A DNA stretch of 64,000 nucleotides, from positions 30,597,059 to 30,661,058 of the forward strand of contig NW_022145615.1 in the NCBI RefSeq assembly GCF_000002235.5, read 5' to 3'. Under the pieces are notes generated by a model. It did not search any database, was not told the origin of the DNA, and saw nothing but the letters and a program-made list of their open reading frames with translations. Position 1 is the stretch's first letter, and the number at the start of each line of letters is the position of its first letter. Positions 24,709-48,737 of this stretch are shown in pieces. The stretch is from Strongylocentrotus purpuratus. Lineage: Eukaryota; Echinodermata; Echinoidea; Camarodonta; Strongylocentrotidae. A program made the translations under genes and the position numbers.

Positions 24709-27020
24709 AAGTAGTAGAAGTAGTAGAAGTAGTAGAAGTAGTAGTAGAAGTAGTATTATTAATAGTAGTAGAACAGTACATGTGGTACTAGTATTATAGT
24801 GGTAAAAGTAGTAGTAGTAGTAGTAGTACTAGTAGTAGTAGTAGCAGTAGTAGTAGTAGTAAAAGTAGTAGAAGTAGAAGTAGTAGTAGTTGTAGTAGTA
24901 GTAATAGAAGTAGCAGTAGTAGAAGTAGTAGTATTAATAGAAGTAGAAGTACATGTAATAGTAGTACATGTAGTACTTGAGAGTGGCTCCAAAGGGCAAT
25001 AGCCCTGGGCAAAGGTTTATTTATCCCAAAATATATTATAGATGACAATGTAATGTACATGTACATGTAAAATGACCTAAAATGTTTTAATCTTAAATTG
25101 CCACAAACCATTTTTGTTCTCAATAAGAATTGCTGAGGAAAAAAGTGAGAGAGAGAAAGAAATTCAGACTTTAGGAACAGCTGTGTGTGTACGTGTAAAG
25201 TAGGCTAAGTGCATGTGTACTGTAATTGCATTACTATACAGGTACATATGATCAAGCAAGATGTTCACAAATTTTTATGAATGCAGATTGCAGAAGAAAA
25301 CCCATTCAATCAAAGCTAATGTACATGTACCTACATGTACATGATCACGTGTTTACGTATTAAGCTACGGGCACTGCAATTAGGGTCACAATTTAACACC
25401 TCCGCAATTGTGAGCCCCACGTGCTACTTCCTTCCTGCCATGCATGCACACTAGAAAGGTGGCTTTACCGAGAGAGAGACCGAGAGAGACCGATAGAGCA
25501 AACTGACACCTTCCAATACAATCACTGCATCTCAAAGGGCCTCTCTGCTCAGCATCCATCTTCAGCCGACCAAATGAGATTTTCATGGTCAGTCTGCATC
25601 GTCTGGCATCCCAACATGATTACACAGTATGGGAGCGTTCATATGTACACATGTAAATATGTATGTACACTGTACAGTACATCAATTACAATGTAAGCCG
25701 AGTAGCCTACATTATTGAATAACATAAAAATCCTGACACCTTCCAAGACAATTACGACATCTCAAAAGATCTCTCGGCATCCATCTTCAGCCGACTAAAT
25801 GAGATTTTCATGGTCAGTCTGCATCATCAGGCATCCTAACATGATCTAACACATAGTAACATGATAATGAGAGCGTACAGTGTACATACTGTACATCAAT
25901 TACAATGTACAGAGTAAGCCCACATGTACATGTGTAGTACCCTACATGTACATGTACATTATTTAATGAAGTCATCAATGGTCTGCATTAAGTGTTTACT
26001 CCTGAAGATATTTATGATAAATATGTGTAAACCCAATATAGAATAAATATTATGTAAAAGTGTGATCAATTAGTCATGTAAGAAGTTTGTAACATAACCC
26101 TCTGAATATGTGAATGGAAATCAAACTTTTGACAGTTATTGCTCTGAATAAAAGCACACAAAAAATTAGAGAAATTATCAATCGGTCAAAGTTTCAACAA
26201 AATTGGATTACGAATATAAGAAATTATGAATTACAAAGATGTAAAGATCACTCTTTAATCCAGAAATAGACATGTACATGTACAGTATGCTTTAGTATGG
26301 CTTGTATAATGATGGCTAAAACTGGCTATAGTCCACTGAAGTTCATGTATAGCCTGGGTAGAATGGGTTTCCACCATCTCAATAAATCTTTGATTTTCAT
26401 CAAGTCTAAGATCCTTTCTCAATGTTGCCATTACAAGGGAGGTACTGTAGTCTCACAAAAACACACAGTCAAGACTCTGTCTGATCTGTTATACATATTT
26501 AATTGATTGAGACTTGAGAGCCTGATTGGTTTGTCCCCCTACATGTACATGTAAAAGCCAAACAACACAAGAATGAGAATTGACTCCTTCCTCGATTACA
26601 GCAATATTTACGAAAAATATTCATGAAGAAGAAAAAAAAGTACTCAAAATTTATGTTTTTTTAGAATGTGACATACTATTAAAAGCTATAAGTATTCAAC
26701 AAAGGCCATAATTCAACCAGTTACGAAAAACAAAAACAAAAAATTAAAAGGATTATGAATAATTCAGTCATTTTTATGTGTAAAATAATAAACTTGCTAC
26801 AGTGCCGGTACTTAATATCTTAGAACTCAATATGATTGTTACTTACCCTCACACCATAACACACTCCTCCATGGTCTTTAAGTTCCTCTTCAATATGTAA
26901 CCATCCTCTTGTTGGTTTGTTGATAAATGTTCCTGTCCTCGTCCACAGTTCTTCATTTGACCTTTGACCTACCATGTTAGGTCCTTTGTTCTTCTTAAAG
27001 TGACTCATGACCCCTGCCAT
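3155..27020 (-). CDS. SHC: SHC adaptor protein, N-terminal PTB-domain part of gene (partial, 6 coding exons)
   Basis: Six minus-strand exons with consensus splice sites join in frame to about 176 residues that I recognise as the SHC PTB domain. Landmarks in order are WTRTGTFINKPTRGWLH (residues 26-42), GVR joined to YVGCVEVKQSMR across exons 1-2, REAI-like KEAIFRICDAAG, the NVNLTISTASINIRI strand, NHQMQGISFASGGD, and YVAYVAKDPVNGR. In known SHC proteins the PTB binds NPxpY motifs of receptors, then is tyrosine phosphorylated and recruits GRB2. The arginines and lysine that contact phosphotyrosine in the human domain (in the VRY, VAK and NxR segments) are present. The last PTB helix, CH1 and SH2 regions were not found in 1-3154 and must lie left of the window. 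The ATG at 27020 has an in-frame TGA four codons upstream, so this is a short p46/p52-like start; no p66-type extension is visible. It is an invertebrate pro-orthologue, so no paralogue number is given. Confidence 0.93.
3481..3985. repeat. Tandem duplication of an approximately 235-bp block in SHC intron 6 flank
   Basis: The unit starting TGGGAGTGCTTTAGAGG at 3481 recurs at 3749. Both copies run through ACTGATTGGCATTGAC, CCTCAATTACAGAA, GCAATTGTTTGGATAG and CTTTTTATTACAAA. Offset is 268 bp, with several substitutions and small indels. It lies in the intron between SHC exons 5 and 6. Confidence 0.8.
4430..4886 (-). mobile_element. MITE with internal GCGTTTATC repeats, copy 2
   Basis: Bounded by CTAGGG...GTTTATCG (from 4430) and GATAAACGCGCCCTAG (to 4886). 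It has the same interior as 796-1223, reversed, including the segment around CTTCCCGGGTC. Orientation is given relative to copy 1. Confidence 0.7.
5191..5524. repeat. Three-copy tandem repeat, unit about 115 bp
   Basis: ACACCCTCCT begins units at 5195, 5311 and 5424. Each has AACCCCACCTT-like, GACCAA.AGTGTCAAAGAT and GATGATCTATTAATA blocks. Noncoding, in an SHC intron. Confidence 0.85.
5525..7719. other. SHC intron 5 interior
   Basis: AT-rich sequence with a short (TA)n stretch near 5885-5945; otherwise nothing recognised. Confidence 0.5.
7720..7773 (-). CDS. SHC: SHC coding exon 5
   Basis: 54 nt, 18 codons: PIANHQMQGISFASGGDA. Acceptor TTTCAG, donor GTAAGT. This is the highly conserved IANHxMQxISFASGGD segment of SHC PTB domains. 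Confidence 0.95.
8152..8936. repeat. Duplicated approximately 220-bp block, second copy with expanded AAAATG hexamer
   Basis: 8152-8372 and 8641-8936 share CACAATGAxTGCAGTGC, CTCCAGTTAAAATTCC, TTTGCACTGTTTCCCT, TCTTCAGTA, a C-run and GTAAAAGGGCATACA. Copy 1 has about three AAAATG units; copy 2 has about fifteen (8673-8766). Confidence 0.85.
9223..9300. repeat. C-run and CA/A-rich low-complexity tract
   Basis: A run of about 16 C followed by AAACAAACACACACAC and A-rich sequence. Simple repeat. Confidence 0.8.
9486..10025. mobile_element. Foldback MITE flanked by TTAA (piggyBac-like)
   Basis: AGGGAAAGTCCACCC at 9486-9500 is the perfect inverse of 10011-10025, and TTAA flanks both ends (9482-9485, 10026-10029). 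The inverted similarity continues for about 170 bp per arm (CAAATTGGCAACTCT against AGAGTTGCCAATTTG). TTAA target duplication is the hallmark of piggyBac-class elements. No transposase. Confidence 0.8.
10030..11084. other. SHC intron 4 part, nothing recognised
   Basis: AT-rich; only short random open frames. Confidence 0.5.
11085..11204 (-). CDS. SHC: SHC coding exon 4
   Basis: 120 nt in phase 0: ASKTICKIIGENPNILFGGA, then NVNLTISTASINIRIKETGK. Acceptor CTTACCAG, donor GTAGAT. It corresponds to the segment containing NLKFAG...LTVSTSSLNL in known SHC. Confidence 0.92.
11484..11515. repeat. C-run and (CA)n microsatellite
   Basis: CCCCCCCCCCCCC followed by (CA)n, about 32 bp. Confidence 0.8.
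11519..11571. repeat. Imperfect palindrome centred on GTCGAC
   Basis: CCCAAATTCACAAAGGAGG and CCTCTGTGAATTTGGGG flank TTTGTCGACAAA. The left half recurs inverted at 23195-23232, so it is probably the end of a dispersed TIR element. Confidence 0.7.
12720..12900. repeat. T-run, G/A-rich and C-run low-complexity block
   Basis: About 22 T, then AGGAGGGAGGGGGAGGAAGG, a short T-run and about 18 C. Its layout (GAGCAGT...CCCCCCTGTCACTG) resembles the hAT-type MITEs at 31.6 and 51.6 kb, but no TIR pair could be fixed. Confidence 0.5.
13419..13522. mobile_element. Short foldback element
   Basis: Arms of about 35 bp (AATTCGTC...TTTTCACGAAGTGAC and GTCACTTCGTGAAAA...GACGAATT) with two or three mismatches around a spacer of about 33 bp. 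Solo foldback or MITE, in SHC intron 3. Confidence 0.65.
13622..13730. repeat. C-run, A-run and (CAA)n microsatellite
   Basis: About 15 C, 10 A, then some 16 CAA units and CAAA-rich sequence. A (GTT)n run of opposite sense lies at about 13835-13852. Confidence 0.8.
14100..15971. other. SHC intron 3 remainder, nothing recognised
   Basis: No convincing coding or repeat structure apart from a short (TTA)n near 14975. Confidence 0.5.
15972..16029 (-). CDS. SHC: SHC coding exon 3
   Basis: 58 nt. The first base completes the split Lys codon, then EAIFRICDAAGFKYTRKKK. Acceptor TTTACAG, donor GTAGGA. It corresponds to the REAI...VCEA helix and the following basic segment of the SHC PTB. Confidence 0.92.
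16030..18900. other. SHC intron 2 part, nothing recognised
   Basis: AT-rich; a G-run of about 14 at 16157. Scattered ACCGGTA and ACATGTA palindromes. Confidence 0.5.
18902..19217. mobile_element. MITE of the GGGTGTTTCACAAAGAT family, copy 1
   Basis: Ends CAGGGGGGTGTTTCAC and GTGAAACACCTCCCAG are inverted. Inside, CTAAGTCxAACTTAA and AAGTCCAACTTAGAG are also inverted. Very similar along its length to 47808-48114 (for example GGAGAGCCATTTGTAGCC). No clear target duplication. Confidence 0.8.
19575..19820. repeat. Poly-T-rich low-complexity region
   Basis: Repeated T-runs of 8-20 bases with short ATAAT interruptions. Confidence 0.8.
19830..19911. repeat. Repeated and inverted ATGCGTCCGGTAA motifs
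   Basis: TCATGCGCCCGGTAA (19848-19862) faces TTACCGGACGCATGA (19869-19883) as a hairpin with one mismatch and a 6-base loop. Further copies flank it at about 19829 and 19889. CpG-bearing motifs in otherwise AT-rich DNA. Confidence 0.6.
19986..20105. mobile_element. Nested foldback element
   Basis: Outer arms GTCGGTGGGATTGTGTGCAC...GGTACCTTTGAA and TTCAAAGGTACC...GTGCACATAATCCC pair over about 36 bp. An inner stem ACCCAC/GTGGGT surrounds CTCGGCTGTGCCTC. About 120 bp in all. Confidence 0.65.
20106..21663. other. SHC intron 2 remainder
   Basis: Contains a random 148-codon open frame (20738-21184) without recognisable domains or codon bias; otherwise unremarkable AT-rich sequence. Confidence 0.5.
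21664..21734 (-). CDS. SHC: SHC coding exon 2
   Basis: 71 nt, begins YVGCVEVKQSMRTLPFEMRG and ends QVT plus two bases (phase 2). Acceptor CTTTCAG and donor GTAAGT. It matches the VRYMGCVEVLQSMR segment of known SHC PTB domains. Confidence 0.94.
21735..23194. other. SHC intron 1 part, nothing recognised
   Basis: A (GA)n patch next to exon 2 (21739-21780) and a C-run near 22983; no coding signal. Confidence 0.5.
23195..23232. repeat. Copy of the GTTTGTCGACAAAC palindrome end
   Basis: GGTTTGTCGACAAACCTCC then TTTGTGAATTTGGGCCA, the inverse of 11519-11556. Confidence 0.7.
24326..24978. repeat. Interrupted (AGT)n microsatellite, about 650 bp
   Basis: AGT/AGA/ATT triplets with uninterrupted blocks at about 24583-24630 and 24652-24708. 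ACATGTAC-type interruptions are repeated within the array, suggesting duplication of larger blocks. Long open frames here are triplet artefacts. Confidence 0.9.
25502..25922. repeat. Tandem duplication of an approximately 185-bp block
   Basis: The block from CTGACACCTTCCAA (25502, 25733) through CATCCATCTTCAGCCGAC, GAGATTTTCATGGTCAGTCT and ACATCAATTACAATGTA occurs twice in direct orientation, offset about 231 bp. Confidence 0.85.
26118..26260. repeat. Possible relic of the 9486-10025 MITE family
   Basis: AAAGTTTCAACAAAATT and ATAAGAAATTATGAATTACA followed by AAGATCA resemble the AAAGTTTGAGCAAATTC and ATAAGAAAGTTATGAATTAT blocks of the TTAA-flanked MITE arm. Diverged; ends not found. Confidence 0.4.
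26847..27020 (-). CDS. SHC: SHC coding exon 1
   Basis: Codes residues 1-58. It starts MAGVMSHFKKNKG and ends GVCYGVR, with donor GTAAGT directly after AGG; exon ends in phase 0. The WTRTGTFINKPTRGWLH block is the entry to the PTB domain. The next in-frame Met (MSHF, four codons on) is an alternative start. Confidence 0.93.
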
Positions 27021-27144
27021 AGTTTTGTTTCACTTCCAAAATGTAAACAATTTGTTATTTGTTCTTTCCCCCTCACTTGTCCAAAAGCTTGCAAATTTCT
27101 CTTTAGAATTCCCTGGCAAGTGTTAGATTCTTGAAGCCTGGAAA
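27021..27144 (-). other. SHC: Likely SHC 5' UTR part of coding exon 1
   Basis: Reading the minus strand, a strong acceptor (T-rich tract then CTACAG) ends at 27145, so the exon probably starts at 27144 and holds about 124 nt of leader before the ATG. An in-frame TGA lies just upstream of the ATG. This implies at least one further noncoding 5' exon to the right. Confidence 0.55.
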
Positions 27145-28238
27145 CTGTAGAAAAAAAGACAGAAAGGATGAAATATTATAGGACCACAAGATGAATTAAA
27201 TTGGCATACTGTACAACACAATTTGGAAAGGGGCAAGGAGCATTAGGTGTCCCATACCATTCACCGCAAGTACTGGGGAAGCTGTATGACTATACATTCT
27301 CTCAAAGCGCTATCATGTACATGTAGTTCTCCTTAGAACTATATGCTATTAATTAAAGAAAGATAACAAACAGTCTTTTTCAGGACTACACATCCCCAAG
27401 AAAGATTACCGAGTCAGAGTCCTTTTCAGGACTCCTCAACCTTTCTCTCTCTCTCACATGGTGCACCCGCAAGCCTACTGTATACACTGTATACATTTGT
27501 AGATAAAGTGGTATTATATTTTTCCATTTTTGCTAATGTTTGGCCTGATCTGAGCTCTATTAGGGCTACATACATGTACAATGTACCTCATGAATAGGCT
27601 CACACCATAAAATCTCACATGTGTCATGTGGTCTGTAATGTCGGTATCGCACATACATGTACATGTACTATACATGTACATGTAAACATTGTAAAAGACA
27701 CTATATTCTTCAAAAAGGTGATAAATTTATTTGAAAAACACCCGTTTATATATCAATATTGGACAAGCCACATATTATTGGGTGGGAAACTTTGACTTTC
27801 ATAAAAGGATTCATAGCATTGGCTGGAAATTACAGAACTCAATTATTATGGTTATATTTATAACAGTGTGATTTTTTGAGCATCTCTTTAAAATTAATTA
27901 TTTCAACAACAAAAATTAAATATTTTTCTCCCACTTGTTTACATGTGCAGGATGTGTGTGAAGAGTCTGTAGTCTGTAGCAAAAATTTGTGTATGACAAT
28001 GATATCCATACCTTTATGGTTAGTCATTTAGACCTGTTGTTTTAGTTTTGATTGGCGTGTATCATTCATTTATGAATATTTATGACCATATGCAATTGTT
28101 TGTACATGTAGGAGTGGATTCAGTTATGGTCCGACATTCTTCAATCTTGTTTGATGTTATTCTACTTTTCCTTTTCTTAGTCTTCTCCCTCTCCTTTTTT
28201 CTTCTTCCCATTCTCCTTTTTCTCCTTCTTCTTTCTCT
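27145..28238. other. Upstream of SHC: intron or intergenic, no gene seen
   Basis: AT-rich with many TACATGTACATG palindromes around 27,580-27,690. Probably the intron between a noncoding first exon and coding exon 1. Confidence 0.45.
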
Positions 28239-28243
28239 TCATC

Positions 28244-28327
<84 letters not shown>

Positions 28328-28390
28328 TCCTCCTCCTCCTCCTCCTCCTCCTCCTCTTCTTCTTCTTTTTCCTCCTCCATGTCCTCCTTC
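28239..28390. repeat. (ATC)n then (TCC)n compound microsatellite
   Basis: About 28 ATC units followed by about 12 CTC/TTC units. Confidence 0.95.
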
Positions 28391-28727
28391 TAGTTCTCCT
28401 CCTCTTCATCTTATTACTTACTTAAGGTTATTTCATGTTTGAAGGTCATAAACTGATAAAAATTAACATTTAGATGCATGCAACTTCTTCTCCATCGTTC
28501 CTCTTTCTCTTCATTTTCATACCTCCATTCTCACTTTCACGAATCTCAACTGTGCTGTCAATGTCATGACAGTAAATTGTAAATATAGCTTAGCCTACGT
28601 TGGACTTCTTCAAAATGTGACGATACATATATTGCATGTAGACTACCAATGTAGCTAGACAAGTGTATGGTAATCACGAGAACGCTTCTGGTTTCATTTA
28701 TTATAAATATAATCAGAGCGTACTCAC

Positions 28728-28990
28728 CTGCGTGCATGCATGCACCTGTCATCAAGAGTTGACTTTCGTGTTTAATAAATGTTGTTACGAATCATTATTA
28801 CCGGCGGTAGCGTCTTCCAATTTTATCTTCTTCTCTGGAATTAATCCAAGCATGACTTTGTTTCAACAGATAACTTAAGTCGTCTTTAGTCTACAGACGA
28901 GATCCTGGCCTGGAACATCATCCTGAATAAGTGTGGTTTACTTCCTTCACTGTGATCACTCGTGTAAACTTGTCTACGGTCCAATGTTTA
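28728..28990 (-). other. Candidate noncoding first exon of SHC with donor
   Basis: The minus strand shows an excellent donor, CGCAG|GTGAGT, at 28727/28728. It is the best-looking 5' splice site upstream of the SHC leader acceptor, so the first exon may end here. The right-hand limit (transcription start) is a guess; no TATA box was identified. RNA evidence is needed to confirm it. Confidence 0.3.
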
Positions 28991-29485
28991 CATTATATGG
29001 AGCATACGAAATAATGCCGCGGTACTATTGTGAGCTGCCTCGGCGGCTTCTTCGACTCGACTATACTAGCGCTCTAGATCTATAAAATCCAATTAGGAAT
29101 CCGCGCGTAGTGCACAACAGGCTTGTTAACCATGATTGTACATGATATGCAGGAAGGAGAAAACGGACACGTATGCGCGCGTATACATTTATGGAAAGCG
29201 AAGTGTAACTTTAAAAAATATATTATTAATTTATAATTTTATAACCCCCCAGTCTGCGTTTGGTGTAGCAACCGCTCCTACTCCTTGTCTAAATTAAAAG
29301 CGTCCTCGCGGACCACTCATCGGATCTTTGTCTAAAAAATTGCCATGGTCCAGTCCGGCCCTGTCCATACTTTAGGGGTCAAGTTCTTGTAAAGAAGGGC
29401 GAATGCCGTAGGATTTCCAAAAAATGTTTGATTTAATTGTTGGTTTTTAGAGCCAGTAACACTTCGGTTGATTATTTTTTTAAAT
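28991..29485. other. Presumed promoter side of SHC, more GC/CpG than surroundings
   Basis: The stretch around 29,010-29,180 has several CpGs (GCCGCGG, CGCGCGTAG, GCGCGCGTAT) in otherwise AT-rich DNA, as expected near a transcription start. No TATA box or other defined element was assigned. Confidence 0.35.
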
Positions 29486-29510
29486 TTCTCTCCTCACCCT
29501 CCTCCTTCTC

Positions 29511-29572
<62 letters not shown>

Positions 29573-29692
29573 CCCCCCCCCCCAATTACTCCTGAGGTTA
29601 ATTTCTCTCCTCACCCTCCTCCTTCTCTCACTCTCTCTCTCTCCCCCCCCCCCCCCCCCAATTACTCCAGAGGCTCCGCCCTCTTCCTCTCT
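29486..29692. repeat. Duplicated block containing (TC)n and C-runs
   Basis: ATTTCTCTCCTCACCCTCCT then (CT)n, a C-run and CAATTACTCC(T/A)GAGG occurs at about 29486-29595 and again at 29600-29672; the first has a much longer (CT)n. Confidence 0.85.
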
Positions 29693-29899
29693 CTGAGTAA
29701 CAATTGATGAGGCTTATTAATTCCACCAGCAATAACCACATGATATAACAGGCAATACAATAAATCGCGGCACAAAAATAAAGTATAATAGAAATATATA
29801 CATTCAAACAAAAACAAAAAAATATTATCCGCCGTTTACAGAACAACTTAGGTCACAACTCTGCTCATTTATCTTCTCCAACTTTTTTCCTCTCCGACT

Positions 29900-30900
29900 C
29901 AGTACTTTTTTTCATTTCATTTCGTTTATTTCCATTTCCAACAAAATAATAAAGTACATGGGATTGCATTGTACATAGTAAAACAATGAAACTTAACAAT
30001 ATATTTGTAATTGGTCCACAGTGTACAATAGGCATATAAAACAGGTTGGTCATGGAGGGGACTGCTGAAAAGCTGGGCTTGTAGATTGCAGCCCCCTATA
30101 ACTTATAGGTTCAAAAATAGTATATCAATAATAAAGGAACGCACAAATACATATACCAATTAAACATAACATAGAAGGAGTGAAAGGGACAGGGAAAGAA
30201 GGGAGACAACGAGAGAGGGCAGGGCTCTTATATAACACACACAACATAACACGGGTCGACTGGAATACGGATGGCCAGTACAAAATGAATCAAAATATTC
30301 AAATGTATTTTATTGAGTTAAATAAATTTAAAGAGAGAAAGCTTACGCTTGATAATTACGCCAAAAAAAATGTTAATTTGAATTTAAAAGAATTTAAACT
30401 GGGGGCATTCTTTATGCTAACAGCTTCGGGCCTGCGTAAGTGAATATGGATTTAGCAAGTAAAGTTCTATAGTTAATGGCAGATGAAATTCGTCAGATTG
30501 GCGCGTAGGGCATTTAGTTTTATTTTTGATAAATATTAAATTGAAGGCTGATGGTAGCGTATTATTATTTAACTGGTACATAAACTGACCGAGGCTATAA
30601 CGATATAAATCATTTATTTTCAACACATTATTTTCAACAAATAAAACGTCAGTATGAGATCTCCAGGAAGTGTTACAAATAACACGCATAGCTTTTTCTT
30701 TGTAGAAGTAGTATTCTATGAAGATAAGAATTGTACGTATTACCCCAAACAATAATACCATAATTTAAGTAGGGCAAAATTAATGTCGAGTAAAACATTA
30801 GTAGGGAGGAGGTTGGCAGAAAAAACTTAACCTTATTTACAGTACTATACTTAATCTTCCCCTCCTTCATAGCCTACATAATTCCAAATAGGATATAGTG
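29900..30900 (-). mobile_element. 5'-truncated non-LTR retrotransposon (LINE) with broken reverse transcriptase end
   Basis: On the minus strand, 30870-30673 encodes FLPTSSLLMFYSTLILPYLN then YGIIVWGNTYNSYLHRILLL. After a frameshift, 30761-30417 encodes KAMRVICNTSWRSHTDVLF and LKINDLYRYSLGQFMYQL, ending DEFHLPLT. This is the C-terminal part of a CR1/jockey-type reverse transcriptase. The 3' UTR follows to about 29906, ending in an AATAAACGAAATGAAATG-type tail. Truncated, frameshifted and dead. Confidence 0.8.
30417..30870 (-). pseudogene. Reverse transcriptase C-terminal fragment, frameshifted
   Basis: Two overlapping frames carry consecutive parts of one polypeptide. The break falls near LLQRKSYACYL/YYFYKEKAMRVIC. 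An upstream in-frame stop and loss of the catalytic core confirm that it is nonfunctional. Confidence 0.8.
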
Positions 30901-30939
30901 AATGTCAGATTTCATTTGATGACAATATAATATAAATTT

Positions 30940-31130
30940 AATTCAATTCGATTCAAGGTTTTATTTCGAAACACATAGAGCACAATGATGCACATTCTGT
31001 AGCTAAAAAATTGTGTGTTTACAATGATCGAGGATACATATAAATAGAAAAAAAATATTCATTCACAAAACATATCTTCATTATCGTACAATGAAACCAT
31101 GACAGATAAAATCCTGGTCTGGTTAAAAAA
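30940..31130 (-). repeat. Possible second LINE 3' end
   Basis: On the minus strand this ends in a TTGAATCGAATTGAATTAAA-like tail after CGAAATAAAACC, a common form of LINE 3' terminus. No coding part seen. Confidence 0.35.
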
Positions 31131-31607
31131 AAAACAGTTCAAATATACAAATAAAAAAGGTTGGGTTTGGAAAGAAAAAACTTAAAAGATAACGTAAAAA
31201 TTTACAGTAATTGTTTTCCTGAACGTCTTCAATTATAACAATAAAGGATAGCACTTGGAAAATTGGAATTTAACCTGAAATATTTTGTAAGCGCCCCCCC
31301 CCCCGTTTCCATTTCTTCAACTTTAGTTGATGACATGCATAATAAGATACTGACTATTTTAAAGCTTTTTTTTTATTTACTGTCCATAGAACAGTTCCGT
31401 CGTAGGATGTAGGATGTTTCGCTCTTTTTATACGAAAAAGTACAAGTTAAAAAAATTTAAAAAAAGTAGCACCAAAGTATTTATAATGGAATTCCACAGC
31501 TCTTCCTTTTTTTTTAAAAAAAGGGGATGAGAAACACGTACTTGGCCTTTAAAAAAATTTAATGATGATATTTGAATAATGATAATAATGATATAGTTCC
31601 TTATGAC

Positions 31608-31828
31608 CAGGGGCGTACGCAGGGGGGGTGTTTTGGGGGTTCAAACCCCCCCCCCCCCCTTTGGTATTTTAATGTATGTAAACCCCCCCCTAAAAAAACC
31701 AAAAAAAAAAAGAATTATACCCACGGCTAACCTAAATAAGGTGACCTTACCCCCCCCCCCCCCCCATACGTAAAAAAATGTCAAATTTTGAAATTTTGAG
31801 ACCAAAAAAAAAAAAAAAGTGTCCGCTT

Positions 31829-31868
<40 letters not shown>

Positions 31869-31943
31869 ACTGAGCGACTTTTCTGCCGGCTGAGTCGTTG
31901 CGATTTTTTTTGGCCTCCAAAAAAAAAAAAAAAGTGTCCGCTT

Positions 31944-31974
<31 letters not shown>

Positions 31975-32067
31975 ACTGAGCGACTTTTCGGCCGGCGCGA
32001 TTTTCAAATTTTCGGGAGCAAAATATTTTAAAACCCCCCCCTTGAAAAAATCCTGCGTACGCCCCTG
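31608..32067. mobile_element. hAT-type MITE (element A) with 8-bp target duplication
   Basis: Perfect 16-bp TIRs CAGGGGCGTACGCAGG (31608-31623) and CCTGCGTACGCCCCTG (32052-32067) are flanked on both sides by CTTATGAC. Interior: C-runs of 14 to about 40, A-runs, and a duplicated unit with GTGTCCGCTTACC and ACTGAGCGACTTTT. No transposase. Confidence 0.9.
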
Positions 32068-32729
32068 CTTATGACCATTGCAGAACAGTTTAGTTGCACC
32101 TCAGATCAAAACACCCCTTATGTCCGCTTGACTAATAACATTCCACCTAAATAGAAGAAGTGTATTTGTTCGTCCCACTCCTTGGCCAATCAAATTTTGG
32201 GTAGAAAACATATAGCCTATGGGGATCCTCTTGTCATGAGCCTTGTATCTCACCTTTTGGTGCTTGCAATTATCATGAAGATTATTTTTGGAGATGTGGA
32301 GTAGACGTGCAGTAGGCCTACGTCTATGTTCTAAGGGAAATTTATGAATTTTTTCCACTTTGTCCACCCCCCCCCCCCCCACCCCCACCCCCAAATAATA
32401 AATAAATGAAAATAAAACACCAATTTTCTCTTTGTTTAGGAGGATGGGATCGGGAGGGCGGTTGTGTTCATATATTTCAAAGAGGGCTCATTACACAGAC
32501 AACTGTATACATTTGATAGAGTTTTTCACGTTGTTTCCTTGCGATATATTTTGCGATATAGTGTACGCGTCCGTGAAGCATATCAGCAAACGACTAAAAC
32601 CAGCCTACTTTTGGACTATGGTCGTGACTTATCTAATCTAGACTTGGATCGAATTATTTTCTCAAATTGATCTGTACTGAGCTGAATTACGCCTATGTTC
32701 CATTAGACCACAGTAGGAGTAAGATTAAA
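32068..32729 (+). other. HSD17B4 upstream region
   Basis: Holds a C-rich run (32366-32395) and presumably the HSD17B4 promoter and 5' UTR. No TATA box or defined site could be supported. Confidence 0.4.

Positions 32730-48737
<16,008 letters not shown>

Noticed and set aside
24233..25123. Several long open frames on both strands
   Set aside because: Triplet microsatellite; all frames without stop codons are poly-Val/Ser/Leu/Thr artefacts.
28048..28425. 125-codon frame with poly-His
   Set aside because: (ATC)n microsatellite.
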